Shown here in pieces: positions 7,398 through 16,702 of a DNA stretch of 64,000 bases. This DNA is from Enterococcus mundtii (GTDB taxonomy: Bacteria > Bacillota > Bacilli > Lactobacillales > Enterococcaceae). A model generated the notes under the pieces. The model had not been told where the DNA came from. It did not search any database and saw only the letters and a program-made list of their open reading frames with translations. Each line of letters opens with the position of its first letter. Within the stretch, counting starts at the first letter, position 1. Where the stretch lies: NCBI RefSeq assembly GCF_002947535.1, contig NZ_PUAP01000008.1:28057-92056 (forward strand), read 5' to 3'. Both the position numbers and the translations under genes were made by a program.

Positions 7398-10226
7398 ATC
7401 TTCATTAGTGTATTCTTTTTTCTCCAAATGATTATTGATCATTTTTAGCAGATAATACACTTCTTCCATCGGAAACTTCACCTTGATTTTTTCTTCTAAA
7501 TATTTCAAAGGCTCGATTATTTTAATATATAGCGGATCATTCTTGATCGAATGGATGTCTTGATTTTCTACAGAGAGCGGTTCACCTAAGATGACACGCT
7601 CAATCATTCCCGCCGCATGTAAGACAAGGTTGATCATAAATCCGTATTCTTTTACATCGATGTCACTTGCATCCATCAATCCATCTGCAAATTTCCAAAG
7701 GGGATCAATCAATTTTTCTCCATTGATAAAGGCAAAATTATCTGCGATAAACGACACACATGTGCTTTTTGCTGTTTCTTCATTTAATAAAACATCTTCA
7801 GTTTCATCTAACTCCGACTCTAACAATAGTTGATCTAAAATCACTTCAATGTTTTGATCAATGAATCTTTCTAAAGGAATAAACGGTGCATCGATATGCG
7901 GATCAGTAATGCCAGTTGTGGCAATGATTTGATAGTTTTTTTGGATCTTTGGTAGCTTGGTTTTCAAATCAATGATCGACAAGGCAATCACTTCCAATTG
8001 CGCTTCTTGTCTTTTGCTGACTGCACGTTCGATCAAAGATTTGATTCGTTGTGCTGTTCCTTCACCTGACGCACAGATCGCCACTACAGCTTTGCGTTGT
8101 TTGTCGTCGACTTCTGGAACATTTCCACTTGAGACTTCTGCATACCCTCGAAAATTCTTCAAGGACTCATAAAGCAAATCAAGATCAGTTCCTAGCACCG
8201 ACACTTTACGCACGGTTTCTAAAACTAAAGAAGTCGTGACCATATCAACTGTTCGGACAGGGATTCCGGTGTCTTGCTGTATTTGGGCATTGAAGGACGC
8301 AAGTGAACCCATATCCACTAGAAGAATCGTCCCACTCCCCTCATCTACTTCTTGCACACTACGCTCGATCCGACTTAATGCAGTTTTCGGGTCCATGTCT
8401 AATGGCATATCCACTGCGCGGACGTTATCCGCATCTAGCAGCTGTTGCACCACTTGAACCATGCTGCTTGCGGTACTATTGCCATGTGCAGCCACAACGA
8501 CCCCGATCCGACCACTCGCTTGATTTGCTCGTAACGAAACAAGCAGAACAGTCAAATAATAATCTTCACTTTCTGGGATCTCCACTTGGAAATACGTTTC
8601 GATATGTTGGCGTACTTCTTTTGCCAGCGAGTATTCCTCAGGAAAATCAATCGCCATCTCACGGATATTATCATTCGTATGCCGCTCTTCTCCTAAATGG
8701 ATTCGTTTTAGAAAAGAACTGATATGCAGACTCATCGCATAAATAAAATTTTGCTGAAATTCATAAGGCAAAGATTGCTTCACCATGAGATAAATCTGAT
8801 TCGTTACTTCAATGATTTTAGGATCGACAAATTCCGCCAACTTATTATCTGCATTAAATGAAAAACCGTGATCTTTATAGAATGACTTTAAATGGATATT
8901 GATATCTGTTGAGATAAAATGATTGATTGCTTCTTGATCCAATCCATCTGACTTTAACAAAGCAGCTTTATCACCAATAATGTCGTAAAGATTATAAGGC
9001 AACTCGTAGGAATCTGCTTGTAACTGCATCACATCATCGTTTGGAAAAACGGTGATTTTAGGGTCAAGGATCTTGGATAACTCTGCCATCTCTTTTCGAT
9101 TACTTGCCAGTTGGATCAATCCACTACGAATTCCTTCAGTTAAATCATCGATCGTGATCGAGATTTCAGGTTTGTTCATGTGATTCAAAAATCCGCGTGC
9201 ACAAACTAATTGGATATTCGATTTCAACTGTCCGATGTTCCCGTAAGTAACACTGCCTATTAGCGCTTTCACAACATCTTCTGTTAAAGAAATTTTTCTT
9301 TGCGTACGATTCGCTTCGTGAGCAATCATGATTTTGACTAAATCGATTTTTTCATTCGCTGGACGTCGATCAAAAGCAGGTAACTTGATATTGATCGGAA
9401 TACGACGAACAAAGGTCTCAAGTAACGCCGAACCTGGATCTTCAGTCGTTGCGCCGACGATCCGAACATTCGCTTCATGAGATTTCGTGGTTTCGCCCAA
9501 TCGGCTATAGGTACCATGGTCCATAAAATAAAAAATCATTTCTTGTCCTTCAGGTGGGAGTCGATGAATTTCATCCAAGAAAAGCATCCCGCCGTCCGCC
9601 TGATCAATAATCCCCATTTTCTCTTCTTCTGCACCTGTAAACGCACCTTTGACATAACCGAACAAATGACTCATCAATAATTCAGGGTTATTAGCATAGT
9701 CCGCACAGTTAAAAACGATCAGCTCTGTGTTTTCTTCCACCACATGATTGGTTTTAGCAAAATGGAACATTGCATGAGCAAAATAGGTCTTTCCAGAACC
9801 AGTCGGTCCAGTGATCAAACAGTTCAATCCTCTTGGGGGATACAAAATGGCGGCTTTTGCTTGTTCCACTGAGTTTTTCATACTGCCATTTGCACCAATG
9901 ATCTTGGCAAAAATATCTTTCGTATCTACTTGAAGACTCGGTTTTTTCACACTAGTTATTTCTTCTTTATAACTAGGTACATATTTGGATAATGGCTTTT
10001 CAATGATCGGACTTTCTTGATAGACATACCGAACCGGACGACCATCGGTTTTCTTCAACTTTCCTTCACGTACCAATTTATTGAGATCTTTACTGCTATT
10101 GGTACGCTGGATACCCAAAACTTCCGCAATCTCTTGGGTCGTTACACCTTGATCATTTTCTTCTATAGATAAATGAGCGGTCTTTTCTTTGACATACGTA
10201 TAAATTCGGTCAATTCGTTTTGCCAA
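7371..10226 (-). CDS. manR: ManR/LevR-type sigma-54-dependent activator with PRD and EII domains
   Basis: A 951-residue activator of the LevR family that drives sigma-54 transcription of mannose PTS operons. Domains in order: N-terminal winged HTH (about 1-65, TTQEIAEVLGIQRTNSSKDL); AAA+ domain with Walker A GPTGSGKT (about 139), the sigma-54 contact loop GAFTGAEE and Walker B GGMLFLDE; PRD1 (about 450-560); an EIIA-Man-like domain with His in VVAAHGNST; an EIIB-like domain with Cys in ICASGEGTA; and PRD2 with His in LVLHAAGMIERV. Activity should be set by PTS phosphorylation of these residues. It lies directly upstream of the operon on the same strand; its 3' end holds the palindrome at 7353-7397. 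Confidence 0.96.
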   Translation of the reverse strand: MAKRIDRIYTYVKEKTAHLSIEENDQGVTTQEIAEVLGIQRTNSSKDLNKLVREGKLKKTDGRPVRYVYQESPIIEKPLSKYVPSYKEEITSVKKPSLQVDTKDIFAKIIGANGSMKNSVEQAKAAILYPPRGLNCLITGPTGSGKTYFAHAMFHFAKTNHVVEENTELIVFNCADYANNPELLMSHLFGYVKGAFTGAEEEKMGIIDQADGGMLFLDEIHRLPPEGQEMIFYFMDHGTYSRLGETTKSHEANVRIVGATTEDPGSALLETFVRRIPINIKLPAFDRRPANEKIDLVKIMIAHEANRTQRKISLTEDVVKALIGSVTYGNIGQLKSNIQLVCARGFLNHMNKPEISITIDDLTEGIRSGLIQLASNRKEMAELSKILDPKITVFPNDDVMQLQADSYELPYNLYDIIGDKAALLKSDGLDQEAINHFISTDINIHLKSFYKDHGFSFNADNKLAEFVDPKIIEVTNQIYLMVKQSLPYEFQQNFIYAMSLHISSFLKRIHLGEERHTNDNIREMAIDFPEEYSLAKEVRQHIETYFQVEIPESEDYYLTVLLVSLRANQASGRIGVVVAAHGNSTASSMVQVVQQLLDADNVRAVDMPLDMDPKTALSRIERSVQEVDEGSGTILLVDMGSLASFNAQIQQDTGIPVRTVDMVTTSLVLETVRKVSVLGTDLDLLYESLKNFRGYAEVSSGNVPEVDDKQRKAVVAICASGEGTAQRIKSLIERAVSKRQEAQLEVIALSIIDLKTKLPKIQKNYQIIATTGITDPHIDAPFIPLERFIDQNIEVILDQLLLESELDETEDVLLNEETAKSTCVSFIADNFAFINGEKLIDPLWKFADGLMDASDIDVKEYGFMINLVLHAAGMIERVILGEPLSVENQDIHSIKNDPLYIKIIEPLKYLEEKIKVKFPMEEVYYLLKMINNHLEKKEYTNEDIHKNDTLL

Positions 10227-10578
10227 TATTTTCGCCCCTTTTCTCTTGTCCTTAAAACCTTATACTATTGATTTAATTACTATTCGTCAACTATTTATAT
10301 CAAAATGAAAACAGATACATTCAAAACAAATAAATAACGATAGTTGTTTATTTGCCAAGTAATTTTTACGACTCAAACTATTAATGTCTTTTATTATTTA
10401 GCAGAAAATGTAATCTCTTTTTTTATTTGACGGAATCTTTTTCCCTTTCTCACTAAAAAAGTAAATCAACTGTTTTCACATCAAATAATTCTTCAAACGC
10501 AAAAAAAGCCTACCTCTTGTTGATCCAGAGAGAAGAGTCAAAAGGATAGTCAATTTTAATCCACAGAAAAATTAAAAA
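10227..10578. other. Intergenic region before manR
   Basis: No coding sequence is supported on either strand. The region is AT-rich and should contain the manR promoter, but I see no element good enough to call. Confidence 0.5.
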
Positions 10579-10609
10579 GCTCTACCCCTTGCCACGCAAG
10601 GAATAGAGC
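10579..10609 (-). terminator. Terminator of the rplU-prp-rpmA operon
   Basis: Stem GCTCTA + CCTTG pairs with CAAGG + TAGAGC (one internal CC/AA mismatch); on the minus strand TTTTTAATTTTT follows. Confidence 0.85.
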
Positions 10610-10619
10610 CGACTGTTCA

Positions 10620-10913
10620 TTAAGCTTCTTGAGCTACTGGATAAACAGACACTTGTTTTTTGTCGCGGCCTTTACGTTCAAAACGAACAACACCGTCAAC
10701 TTTAGCAAATAAAGTGTCATCTCCACCAATACCTACGTTCACACCTGGATAAATTTTTGTTCCGCGTTGGCGGTAAAGAATTGATCCACCTGTAACTGTT
10801 TGTCCGTCAGCACGTTTTGCACCTAGACGTTTTGATTCTGAGTCACGGCCGTTAGATGTAGAACCGCCACCTTTTTTGTGGGCGAATAATTGTAGATTCA
10901 TTGTTAACAACAT
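10620..10913 (-). CDS. rpmA: 50S ribosomal protein L27 with Prp-cleaved N-extension
   Basis: L27 lies at the peptidyl-transferase centre of the large subunit. The 97-residue precursor starts [17 protein letters not shown]; in Firmicutes the part before AHKKGG is removed after Phe by the protease Prp, whose gene lies directly upstream. ATG at 10913 is chosen because AGGAGG stands 8 nt ahead, which rejects an alternative GTG three codons upstream. It is the last gene of rplU-prp-rpmA and is followed by a strong terminator. Confidence 0.98.
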   Translation of the reverse strand: MLLTMNLQLFAHKKGGGSTSNGRDSESKRLGAKRADGQTVTGGSILYRQRGTKIYPGVNVGIGGDDTLFAKVDGVVRFERKGRDKKQVSVYPVAQEA

Positions 10914-10925
10914 GGTCTGCACCTC

Positions 10926-11270
10926 CTATTTATCATTAATTGTTTTTGTTTGGATATGTTCTGGGTCATCAACTTCGATCGATTGTAAACCTAATAGGAG
11001 ATTCTCCAATAAGATTTCCGCAATATTGTTTTGCTCTTGTGTCAATCCTGAAGTTACCTCAACGTACAAATAGCCGCCTTCTTCTTCATTCATATCAACA
11101 ATCGGTTCAAAGCCTGCTAATGAAGCAATCCCATTGACAGTGCTGATCGCTAAGGCAGAAACAGCTGCACAAACGATATCACTTCCGTAAGGACCGGCAT
11201 CAGCGTGCCCAGTCAAAGTAAATGAAACGATTTGACCTGCGTCATTTCGTTTAAATGTCCCTTTGATCAT
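10926..11270 (-). CDS. prp: Prp, ribosomal-processing cysteine protease
   Basis: Small (114 aa) cysteine protease that removes the N-terminal extension of L27. The catalytic pair is visible as His in LTGHADAG (about residue 22) and Cys in SDIVCAAVSAL (about residue 34), with the usual glycine-rich environment. It sits between rplU and rpmA, 12 bp before the latter, in the arrangement seen across Firmicutes that make extended L27. Confidence 0.96.
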   Translation of the reverse strand: MIKGTFKRNDAGQIVSFTLTGHADAGPYGSDIVCAAVSALAISTVNGIASLAGFEPIVDMNEEEGGYLYVEVTSGLTQEQNNIAEILLENLLLGLQSIEVDDPEHIQTKTINDK

Positions 11271-11298
11271 TGTTTAGGCCTTCTTTCTCAAACGCAGA

Positions 11299-11607
11299 TT
11301 AAGCGTTGATCGCGTCGATAACCACTTTTGTATATGGTTGACGGTGACCTTGTTTACGGTGTGAGTGTTTTTTAGGTTTGTATTTGAAAGTAACGACTTT
11401 CTTTTGTTTGCCGTGTTTTTCAACTGTACCTTCAACTGTTGCACCAGAAACGGTTGGAGCGCCTACTTTCGTAGTTTCGCCACCTACTAAAATAACTTCG
11501 TCAAATACAACCTTTTCGCCTGCTTCAACGTCAAGTTTTTCGATGTAGATTGTTTGTCCAACTTCAACTTTTACTTGTTTACCACCTGTTTTAATAATTG
11601 CGTACAT
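11299..11607 (-). CDS. rplU: 50S ribosomal protein L21
   Basis: L21 (102 aa) binds 23S rRNA in the large subunit. The protein begins [18 protein letters not shown] and ends with [18 protein letters not shown], both diagnostic. It is the first gene of rplU-prp-rpmA. An AAGGAGGTGC ribosome site precedes the ATG, and a leader of about 117 nt separates it from a good sigma-A promoter (11731-11759), consistent with an L21 leader type of autoregulation. Confidence 0.98.
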   Translation of the reverse strand: MYAIIKTGGKQVKVEVGQTIYIEKLDVEAGEKVVFDEVILVGGETTKVGAPTVSGATVEGTVEKHGKQKKVVTFKYKPKKHSHRKQGHRQPYTKVVIDAINA

Positions 11608-11724
11608 GCTTTAAAGCACCTCCTTATTTTCATACTTAGACTCGCCATCCAGAGTGACAGGATATCCTGTGCTTAATCAAACTCGTTCTGTGCGGTTGTA
11701 GCTGTGGAGACCACAATTACAACA
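11608..11724 (-). ncRNA. Putative L21 leader (cis-regulatory 5' UTR)
   Basis: The 5' UTR between the rplU promoter and its ribosome site contains several short inverted repeats (for example ACAGGATATCCTGT, and GTTGTAATTGTGGTCTCCAC). An L21 leader family is known upstream of rplU in Firmicutes; I have not aligned this one to it. Confidence 0.5.
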
Positions 11725-11730
11725 TTACTA

Positions 11731-11759
11731 GAATAACAAATCCTACTATATTAGTCAAC
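11731..11759 (-). promoter_or_regulatory. Sigma-A promoter of rplU operon
   Basis: TTGACT, 17-nt spacer, TATTCT on the minus strand. Confidence 0.8.
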
Positions 11760-11834
11760 AACTTTTTTATTTTGTCAATCATTCGTCAATTAGACGATTT
11801 CTTTTTATAATGGATGAGAATAGGAGTTGAGACT

Positions 11835-12479
11835 ATGGATTATCCAAAATATTTGATTGACGAAGCAACTCGGCGAATTCAGGGTCACCACGTAGAAGGC
11901 TTTGTCGCTGGACAAGGACCTATCCACCCCAAATTGATGTTAGTAGGTGAAGCCCCTGGTAAAACAGAAATCGAGAACCACATCCCCTTCAGCGGCCAAG
12001 CTGGCAAAGAGTTGATGAACGCATTAAAATCAGTCGGTTTATCTCGGGATGAAGTGTATATTACCAGCGCTGTCAGAAGCCGCCCTTATCGAATCGTCCA
12101 GCGGATCAATGGACGGACACAGAAATCAGAGGTCGTTTATCCAAATCGGACGCCTAGTAAAGCAGAAGTTTTTGCTCATGCACCAATCTTAGATTTTGAA
12201 CTACAGCATATCCACCCACCTTTGATTGCCACGCTTGGTAATATTGGTCTGCAACGTTTGTTAGGTAAAGACTATACGATTTCAAAAAATCATGGGAAAC
12301 TGTATACCGGACCAGTCCTAGAGTTGAATCCACAGCATGATGCTTATCAATTTTCCACTAAACAGTATCGTGTCCTTCCACTCTTCCACCCAGCTGCCAT
12401 TTTTTATAATCGTACACTGACAGAAACGATTTTAGCAGATTGGCAAAAACTCGGGGAAATACTTGACGAAAAGAAGTAA
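11835..12479 (+). CDS. Uracil-DNA glycosylase superfamily protein without Fe-S cysteines
   Basis: Predicted DNA-repair protein of the UDG superfamily, 214 aa. Motif 1 is seen as LVGEAPGKTE followed by PFSGQAGKEL, and motif 2 as LFHPAA near the C-terminus, closest to family 4/5-like enzymes. The protein contains no cysteine, so it cannot hold the [4Fe-4S] cluster of classic family 4; similar cysteine-free proteins occur in lactobacilli and enterococci. ATG at 11835 has GGAG 8 nt upstream and lies in frame with an earlier ATG at 11814, which is too close to the TATAAT at 11806. Activity on uracil is inferred from family only. Confidence 0.85.
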   Translation: MDYPKYLIDEATRRIQGHHVEGFVAGQGPIHPKLMLVGEAPGKTEIENHIPFSGQAGKELMNALKSVGLSRDEVYITSAVRSRPYRIVQRINGRTQKSEVVYPNRTPSKAEVFAHAPILDFELQHIHPPLIATLGNIGLQRLLGKDYTISKNHGKLYTGPVLELNPQHDAYQFSTKQYRVLPLFHPAAIFYNRTLTETILADWQKLGEILDEKK

Positions 12480-12487
12480 AGATAGCA

Positions 12488-12533
12488 AAAGAACCAACCA
12501 ATCTCACGGATCATGATCGATTGGTTGATTCTT
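12488..12533. terminator. Bidirectional terminator between the UDG-like and MerR genes
   Basis: A 13-bp stem with one mismatch (GAACCAACCAATC with GATTGGTTGATTC), flanked by A-rich and T-rich sequence, serves the two convergent genes. Confidence 0.75.
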
Positions 12534-12549
12534 TGTTTTAGCAACTTAA

Positions 12550-12924
12550 TCAAGCTAAGATTGGATCTCCTTTGACCAAGTCTTGGTTATAACGAGCGAT
12601 TTTCTTTTGGAGACGTTCCTGACAAGCTTGCATCTCTGCAATTTTTTTTGCCAATTGTTCACTTTCTTCCATAAGAAGATCTCTACGAGCAAGGATCGTT
12701 TCATCACCAGCGCTGTATAAACGGATATACTCAGTCAAAGATTCGATCGATAACCCTGCACTACGCATACACAAGGTGAAATCGACCCAGCGTAAATCTT
12801 CTTCAGTATAGTCACGGATACCTCCGTTTGTTCGGTTCACCGGTGGGATCAAACCGATTCGTTCATAGTAGCGCAAAGTATCCGCAGAGATTCCTTTTTC
12901 TTCACTCACTTGTTTGATATTCAT
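12550..12924 (-). CDS. MerR family transcriptional regulator
   Basis: A 124-residue MerR regulator: N-terminal HTH (KQVSEEKGISADTLRYYERIGLIPP), second HTH wing, LRWVDFTLCMRSAGLSI, then a long C-terminal coiled coil (about residues 75-115). It lacks the Cys pattern of metal sensors and resembles the AdhR/YyaN group that responds to aldehydes or other small molecules. A MerR-type operator lies in its own promoter (12956-12985). A SulP transporter gene ends 84 bp upstream on the same strand; no obvious divergent target is present. Confidence 0.92.
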   Translation of the reverse strand: MNIKQVSEEKGISADTLRYYERIGLIPPVNRTNGGIRDYTEEDLRWVDFTLCMRSAGLSIESLTEYIRLYSAGDETILARRDLLMEESEQLAKKIAEMQACQERLQKKIARYNQDLVKGDPILA

Positions 12925-12955
12925 CCATTCCTACCTCCCAAACGTGTATCACCTT

Positions 12956-12985
12956 ATTTTACCTTAGAACATGAGGTAGCCACAA
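12956..12985 (-). promoter_or_regulatory. merR promoter with dyad operator in the spacer
   Basis: Minus strand: TTGTGG, 18-nt spacer, TAAAAT. The dyad ACCT-N9-AGGT (12961-12977) occupies the spacer, as in MerR-controlled promoters with long spacers. This suggests autoregulation; the ligand is unknown. Confidence 0.5.
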
Positions 12986-13008
12986 ATTTTTTTTAAGCGA
13001 ACAACCGA

Positions 13009-14646
13009 CTACATTTCACTATCTAACGCATATTGTTTGTGTAAAGAGGTCAGCGCATGAGCCACAGTAAGATGTTGTTCTGTCTTTTGTTTTTCCCAAA
13101 GATGTTGCAATTGCTTTTCAACTTCTGGTTGTAACGAGGTGTAAATGATCGTCTGTTCTTTTATTGCAGCTTTTTCTTGGAATTCTTCAAATAAACTTTG
13201 CGCCGTCAAATCAATACTCGGCACCCCACGCATTGAAAAAATGATTCCTTCTTTATCTGCTAATTCTGTTAATGTCGCTTTCAATCGTTCAGCGGACATG
13301 AAGAATAAAGGTCCACTGATATAAACGACTGCCCAATTATCCAACTTACCCGTTTCCGGCAAGCTCATTCGTTGCCAGTCGATTTCCTCTACCGAGATCG
13401 TGATGGCTGCACTTTTGACAACAAAAAAGACACACCCACTGATGATTCCTATAACGATTGCAATGCTTAGATCAAAAATCACTGTACACCCCATCGTCAA
13501 GAAAAAGAGGAGAAGCGCTGACCAGTATCTTTTAGAGAAGAGTTCTTTGATCGTTCCCCATTCATTCATACGCCATGCAGTGACGATCAATACGCCAGCT
13601 AACGCCGGCATCGGAATGTTCGACATGATCGGTGCAAAAATAAGCATGGATAGAAATAATACGATCGCATGAATCATTCCAGCTACTCTGGTTTGAGCAC
13701 CGGATTTGATTGCGACACTCGTTCGAGCAATTGCTGCTGTAGCTGGAATCCCACCAAAAAATGGCAACAGTAGATTACCAATTCCTTGTGCGACCAGCTC
13801 CTGATTACTATCTAACTGACGATTCGCCATTCGTCCTGCTGAGGCACCACACAACAAACTTTCGATCATTCCTAACAGTGCAATACTGATTGCTGGTACT
13901 ATGACTGTTTGGATTGCTGACAAACTAAAATCGCCAAAAGCCAAACGATGGTTACCAATCAATGTTTGCGGGATTTCACCTACTGTCGCGATGGGTAGAT
14001 CAACGACCATCATCAATGCAGTTGTAATAATGATCGCCAGCAATGAACTTGGCATTTTTTTCGCCCATTTTTTAGGATAGATCAGCATCCCAATAATGAC
14101 CAAACTCCCCATTAAAATCGTTGGGAATGAAATTTCAAAACCTAAGTCTTGATAACTGGATAATTTCTCCATCACATTCGCTCCTTGTGAACGCACTCCG
14201 AATAAATTATCCACTTGACCTAAAGCAATAATGATTGCAATACCAGAGGTAAAACCTGTGATGACTGGCGCTGGGATAAACGAAGTCAGTGTGCCTAACC
14301 GCAAGACTCCCGCAACTAATAAAAGGCACCCAGCTAAGAAAGTTGCCAATAAGACCCCTTGCATTCCTTGTTTAGCAGCAATCGACATCAAGATCGCTGC
14401 CATCGCACCAGTTGGACCAGAAATCTGATAGAACCCACCAGATAAACCACCAATGACTAGACCCGCAATGACAGCAGTGATCAGACCAGCTGCTGCATCT
14501 GCTCCACTTGAAACACCGAAGGCTAAAGCGAGTGGTAAAGCCACCGCCGCGACTGTGATACCTGCCAATAAATCTTTTTGAAATACTGAAAGATTATAGC
14601 CAGAAAATTCTTTTTTCAATAAACCAATATAATTCTTTAACAACAC
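13009..14646 (-). CDS. SulP family inorganic anion transporter with STAS domain
   Basis: A 545-residue SLC26/SulP membrane protein. The membrane domain (about 20-400) has the family motifs AVALPLALAFGVSSGADAA and ISGPTGAMAA; the cytosolic STAS domain (about 435-530) shows WAVVYISGPLFFMSAERL and SMRGVPSIDLT. Members carry sulfate, bicarbonate or other anions or act as proton symporters; substrate cannot be assigned. The start is GTG at 14646 (or TTG one codon on), behind a weak GGGG. No neighbour (for example a carbonic anhydrase) helps to identify the anion. Confidence 0.93.
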   Translation of the reverse strand: MLLKNYIGLLKKEFSGYNLSVFQKDLLAGITVAAVALPLALAFGVSSGADAAAGLITAVIAGLVIGGLSGGFYQISGPTGAMAAILMSIAAKQGMQGVLLATFLAGCLLLVAGVLRLGTLTSFIPAPVITGFTSGIAIIIALGQVDNLFGVRSQGANVMEKLSSYQDLGFEISFPTILMGSLVIIGMLIYPKKWAKKMPSSLLAIIITTALMMVVDLPIATVGEIPQTLIGNHRLAFGDFSLSAIQTVIVPAISIALLGMIESLLCGASAGRMANRQLDSNQELVAQGIGNLLLPFFGGIPATAAIARTSVAIKSGAQTRVAGMIHAIVLFLSMLIFAPIMSNIPMPALAGVLIVTAWRMNEWGTIKELFSKRYWSALLLFFLTMGCTVIFDLSIAIVIGIISGCVFFVVKSAAITISVEEIDWQRMSLPETGKLDNWAVVYISGPLFFMSAERLKATLTELADKEGIIFSMRGVPSIDLTAQSLFEEFQEKAAIKEQTIIYTSLQPEVEKQLQHLWEKQKTEQHLTVAHALTSLHKQYALDSEM

Positions 14647-14767
14647 TACTACCCCATTTTCATAAAAAATTTATAAAATGCACGTTACAGGATAGCATAT
14701 TTTATTGATTAAAGTAAGTTTTTTCACAAACTTTCATATTTTTTTCAGCTGTTTTTTCGATTATATC

Positions 14768-15127
14768 CTAAAAGAATAACGTAATAAGTGCAATCGCTGC
14801 TAACCCACCTTGTTTGACGATGATCAAGCGATCACTAGTCAAGCTACCATAAGCCGCTACAAGCAAAATATAGATCAGCAATAGGCCCGTAATTTCTTTT
14901 GGTGCATTTGAAAAATAAGCCCCGTATAGTAAAGCCACACCAAGTAAACCATTATAGATTCCCTGGTTCTTGAATAAAGTTTGTACTGACTGACGTCGTA
15001 ATTCTTCTTTCGGCATGTTGAATACTCGACTAGTTGTGGCAGATTCCGTCGCAAAAGTTTCAATATACATGATATAAAGAAATTCCAAGGCAACAAGTGT
15101 AACTAAAATTTGAGATAATAATGTCAT
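14768..15127 (-). CDS. DUF1304 family membrane protein
   Basis: A 119-residue integral membrane protein with four hydrophobic helices. DUF1304 features are visible: LEFLYIMYIETFA near the N-terminus, the conserved NQGIYNGLLG in the middle, and AAYGSLTSDRLIIVKQG towards the C-terminus. The family is widespread in Firmicutes and has no known function. GGAAG precedes the ATG. It is flanked by the SulP gene downstream and an acetyltransferase gene upstream with long gaps, so it is likely monocistronic. Confidence 0.87.
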   Translation of the reverse strand: MTLLSQILVTLVALEFLYIMYIETFATESATTSRVFNMPKEELRRQSVQTLFKNQGIYNGLLGVALLYGAYFSNAPKEITGLLLIYILLVAAYGSLTSDRLIIVKQGGLAAIALITLFF

Positions 15128-15285
15128 CTATTTTCTTCCTTTCTAAAATCGGTGATTGATCGTTTTTTTAGCTGGATCATTGCTGTGATTGACCAAATGA
15201 AAACAATCTACTTATGATTATAAAGGAACTGTTGTTTTTTTTCTGCAACTTACTCTTACAAATCAAGAGTGTAAAAACACAAATA

Positions 15286-15313
15286 AACGCCGACTCATCA
15301 CTGAGTCAACGTT
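15286..15313 (-). terminator. Terminator of the acetyltransferase gene
   Basis: Stem AACG + GACTCA with TGAGTC + CGTT, 4-nt loop, followed on the minus strand by a T-rich stretch. Confidence 0.7.
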
Positions 15314-15342
15314 ATGCGTAGTCTAATCACTAGAGTTTTCGA

Positions 15343-15948
15343 TCATAAAGTGGTACTTAGTAAGTAACAGGTCATTGATTCTCCTCCACCTAGATCGATT
15401 GGTTGGCGACCAAAAATGTTGAATCCTTTTTTCAAGTAAAATTGGTAATTGCAGTTAGAGTCTGTATAGAGAAATATCCGCTTATTTTTGTAACGTTTCT
15501 CTATTTCTTCTAACAAACGTGAGCCAATCCGCTTACCTTTCAATGTGGGATCAACGGCAAAATAAGTGACTTCGCCTTCTGGATGATTGGATGCAAATTC
15601 ATGATACATTTTTTGATTGGCTTGGTCATAAGTTCCTATTGCACCTTGATATCCGGTCAATCCGATCAATTTTTCTACTACATTGACAAACAAGCGTCTC
15701 CCCCACGAAACAGGCACTTTGCTTTCTCCATTGAAGCGAGCGAAAATGAAGCCAACAAATTTTCCATCTAAATAAGCACCTAATGTGATTGTTGATTTCA
15801 TCATCACTACTGACAATGCATACTGTCGATAGAGATAAAGCGCGATAGGATTTTCCGTATATTGATTAAAGTTCATCCCTTGTGCTGCAAATTCACTTGC
15901 TTTGTTTAAGTCTTTTCTATCAATTGAACGAATCGTTAATTTTTCCAT
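15343..15948 (-). CDS. GNAT family N-acetyltransferase
   Basis: A 201-residue acetyl-CoA-dependent acyltransferase. The GNAT core is clear: LGAYLDGKFVGFIFARF (strand 2-3), VTYFAVDPTLKGKRIGSRLLEEIE with the RIGSRL pyrophosphate-binding loop, and FYLKKGFNIFG (motif B). The substrate is unknown. ATG at 15948 is 9 nt after GGAG; an ATG two codons earlier is too close. It is divergent from a TetR-family gene with 146 bp between starts, so it may be that regulator's target. Confidence 0.9.
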   Translation of the reverse strand: MEKLTIRSIDRKDLNKASEFAAQGMNFNQYTENPIALYLYRQYALSVVMMKSTITLGAYLDGKFVGFIFARFNGESKVPVSWGRRLFVNVVEKLIGLTGYQGAIGTYDQANQKMYHEFASNHPEGEVTYFAVDPTLKGKRIGSRLLEEIEKRYKNKRIFLYTDSNCNYQFYLKKGFNIFGRQPIDLGGGESMTCYLLSTTL

Positions 15949-16094
15949 ATTCATCTACTCCTTTTGAATCAAAACTTTATTTCTTTACGTAACTTTATTA
16001 TAATTACTCAAAAAGCGACTTCCTATAGGCAATCATTCAACATCTGTCCAATAATGAACACTTAGGAAGATACTGTCTAAAAAAGGAGATACAT

Positions 16095-16631
16095 ATGGAT
16101 CGTCGAAGCACCAGAACGAAGCAAGCAATCAAACAAGCCTTTTTAGATTTAACGAAAGAAAAACCAATCAATAAAATCACGATCGCGGAGCTTTCACAAC
16201 AAGCAGATATCGGAAGAGGGACGTTTTATACTCACTACGAGGATATTTACGACCTTCGATCAAAAATCCTCGAAGAAACAATCGTTACATTGACGGATAT
16301 ATTCGATCAAAAATACCCTAAAAATGAGCAATATGACTTTCGTTTATTCGTTCATGCATTAGTGAATCATGTAGATGAAAACAAAAAGGTCTTTCATTTT
16401 TTCTTCAATGATTTTTTAAATGATGATCTAGCTGTACAGCTTAGACAGATTCTAATGAAAAAAATCATGGCGGAAGAACAACTAGATGTAAATGATAAGA
16501 AAAATAAAATAGAAGTCCTTTTTTCTATTTCCGGAACTACTAGCGTCTTAGCCGAATGGATCAATGGTCATTTAAACGTGGAGAAAGAAGAATTGATTGC
16601 TATTTTAGATGACATCATCACACGGTTTTAA
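16095..16631 (+). CDS. TetR/AcrR family transcriptional regulator
   Basis: A 178-residue TetR protein. The N-terminal HTH shows RRSTRTKQAIKQAFLDL, KPINKITIAELSQQADIGRG and TFYTHYEDIYDLRSKI; the C-terminal domain resembles the Firmicute TetR_C group found in DhaS-like and YxaF-like proteins. AAAGGAG stands 7 nt before ATG. It is divergent from the GNAT gene and convergent with a hypothetical gene, with a shared terminator between. The ligand is unknown. Confidence 0.92.
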   Translation: MDRRSTRTKQAIKQAFLDLTKEKPINKITIAELSQQADIGRGTFYTHYEDIYDLRSKILEETIVTLTDIFDQKYPKNEQYDFRLFVHALVNHVDENKKVFHFFFNDFLNDDLAVQLRQILMKKIMAEEQLDVNDKKNKIEVLFSISGTTSVLAEWINGHLNVEKEELIAILDDIITRF

Positions 16632-16632
16632 T

Positions 16633-16688
16633 AAAAAAGAAGAACGACTATACAACGACAATATCGTTGCTAGTGTTCTTCTTTTTTT
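16633..16688. terminator. Bidirectional terminator
   Basis: A long stem (AAAGAAGAAC...GTTCTTCTTT with inner ACTA/TAGT and ACGA/CGTT pairing) is bordered by A and T runs between two convergent genes. Confidence 0.75.
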
Positions 16689-16702
16689 CGTAAGTGATAT
16701 CC

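Noticed and set aside
8303..8722. Open frame of 139 codons antisense to manR
   Set aside because: Opposite to a conserved domain-rich gene, no start context, no family likeness.
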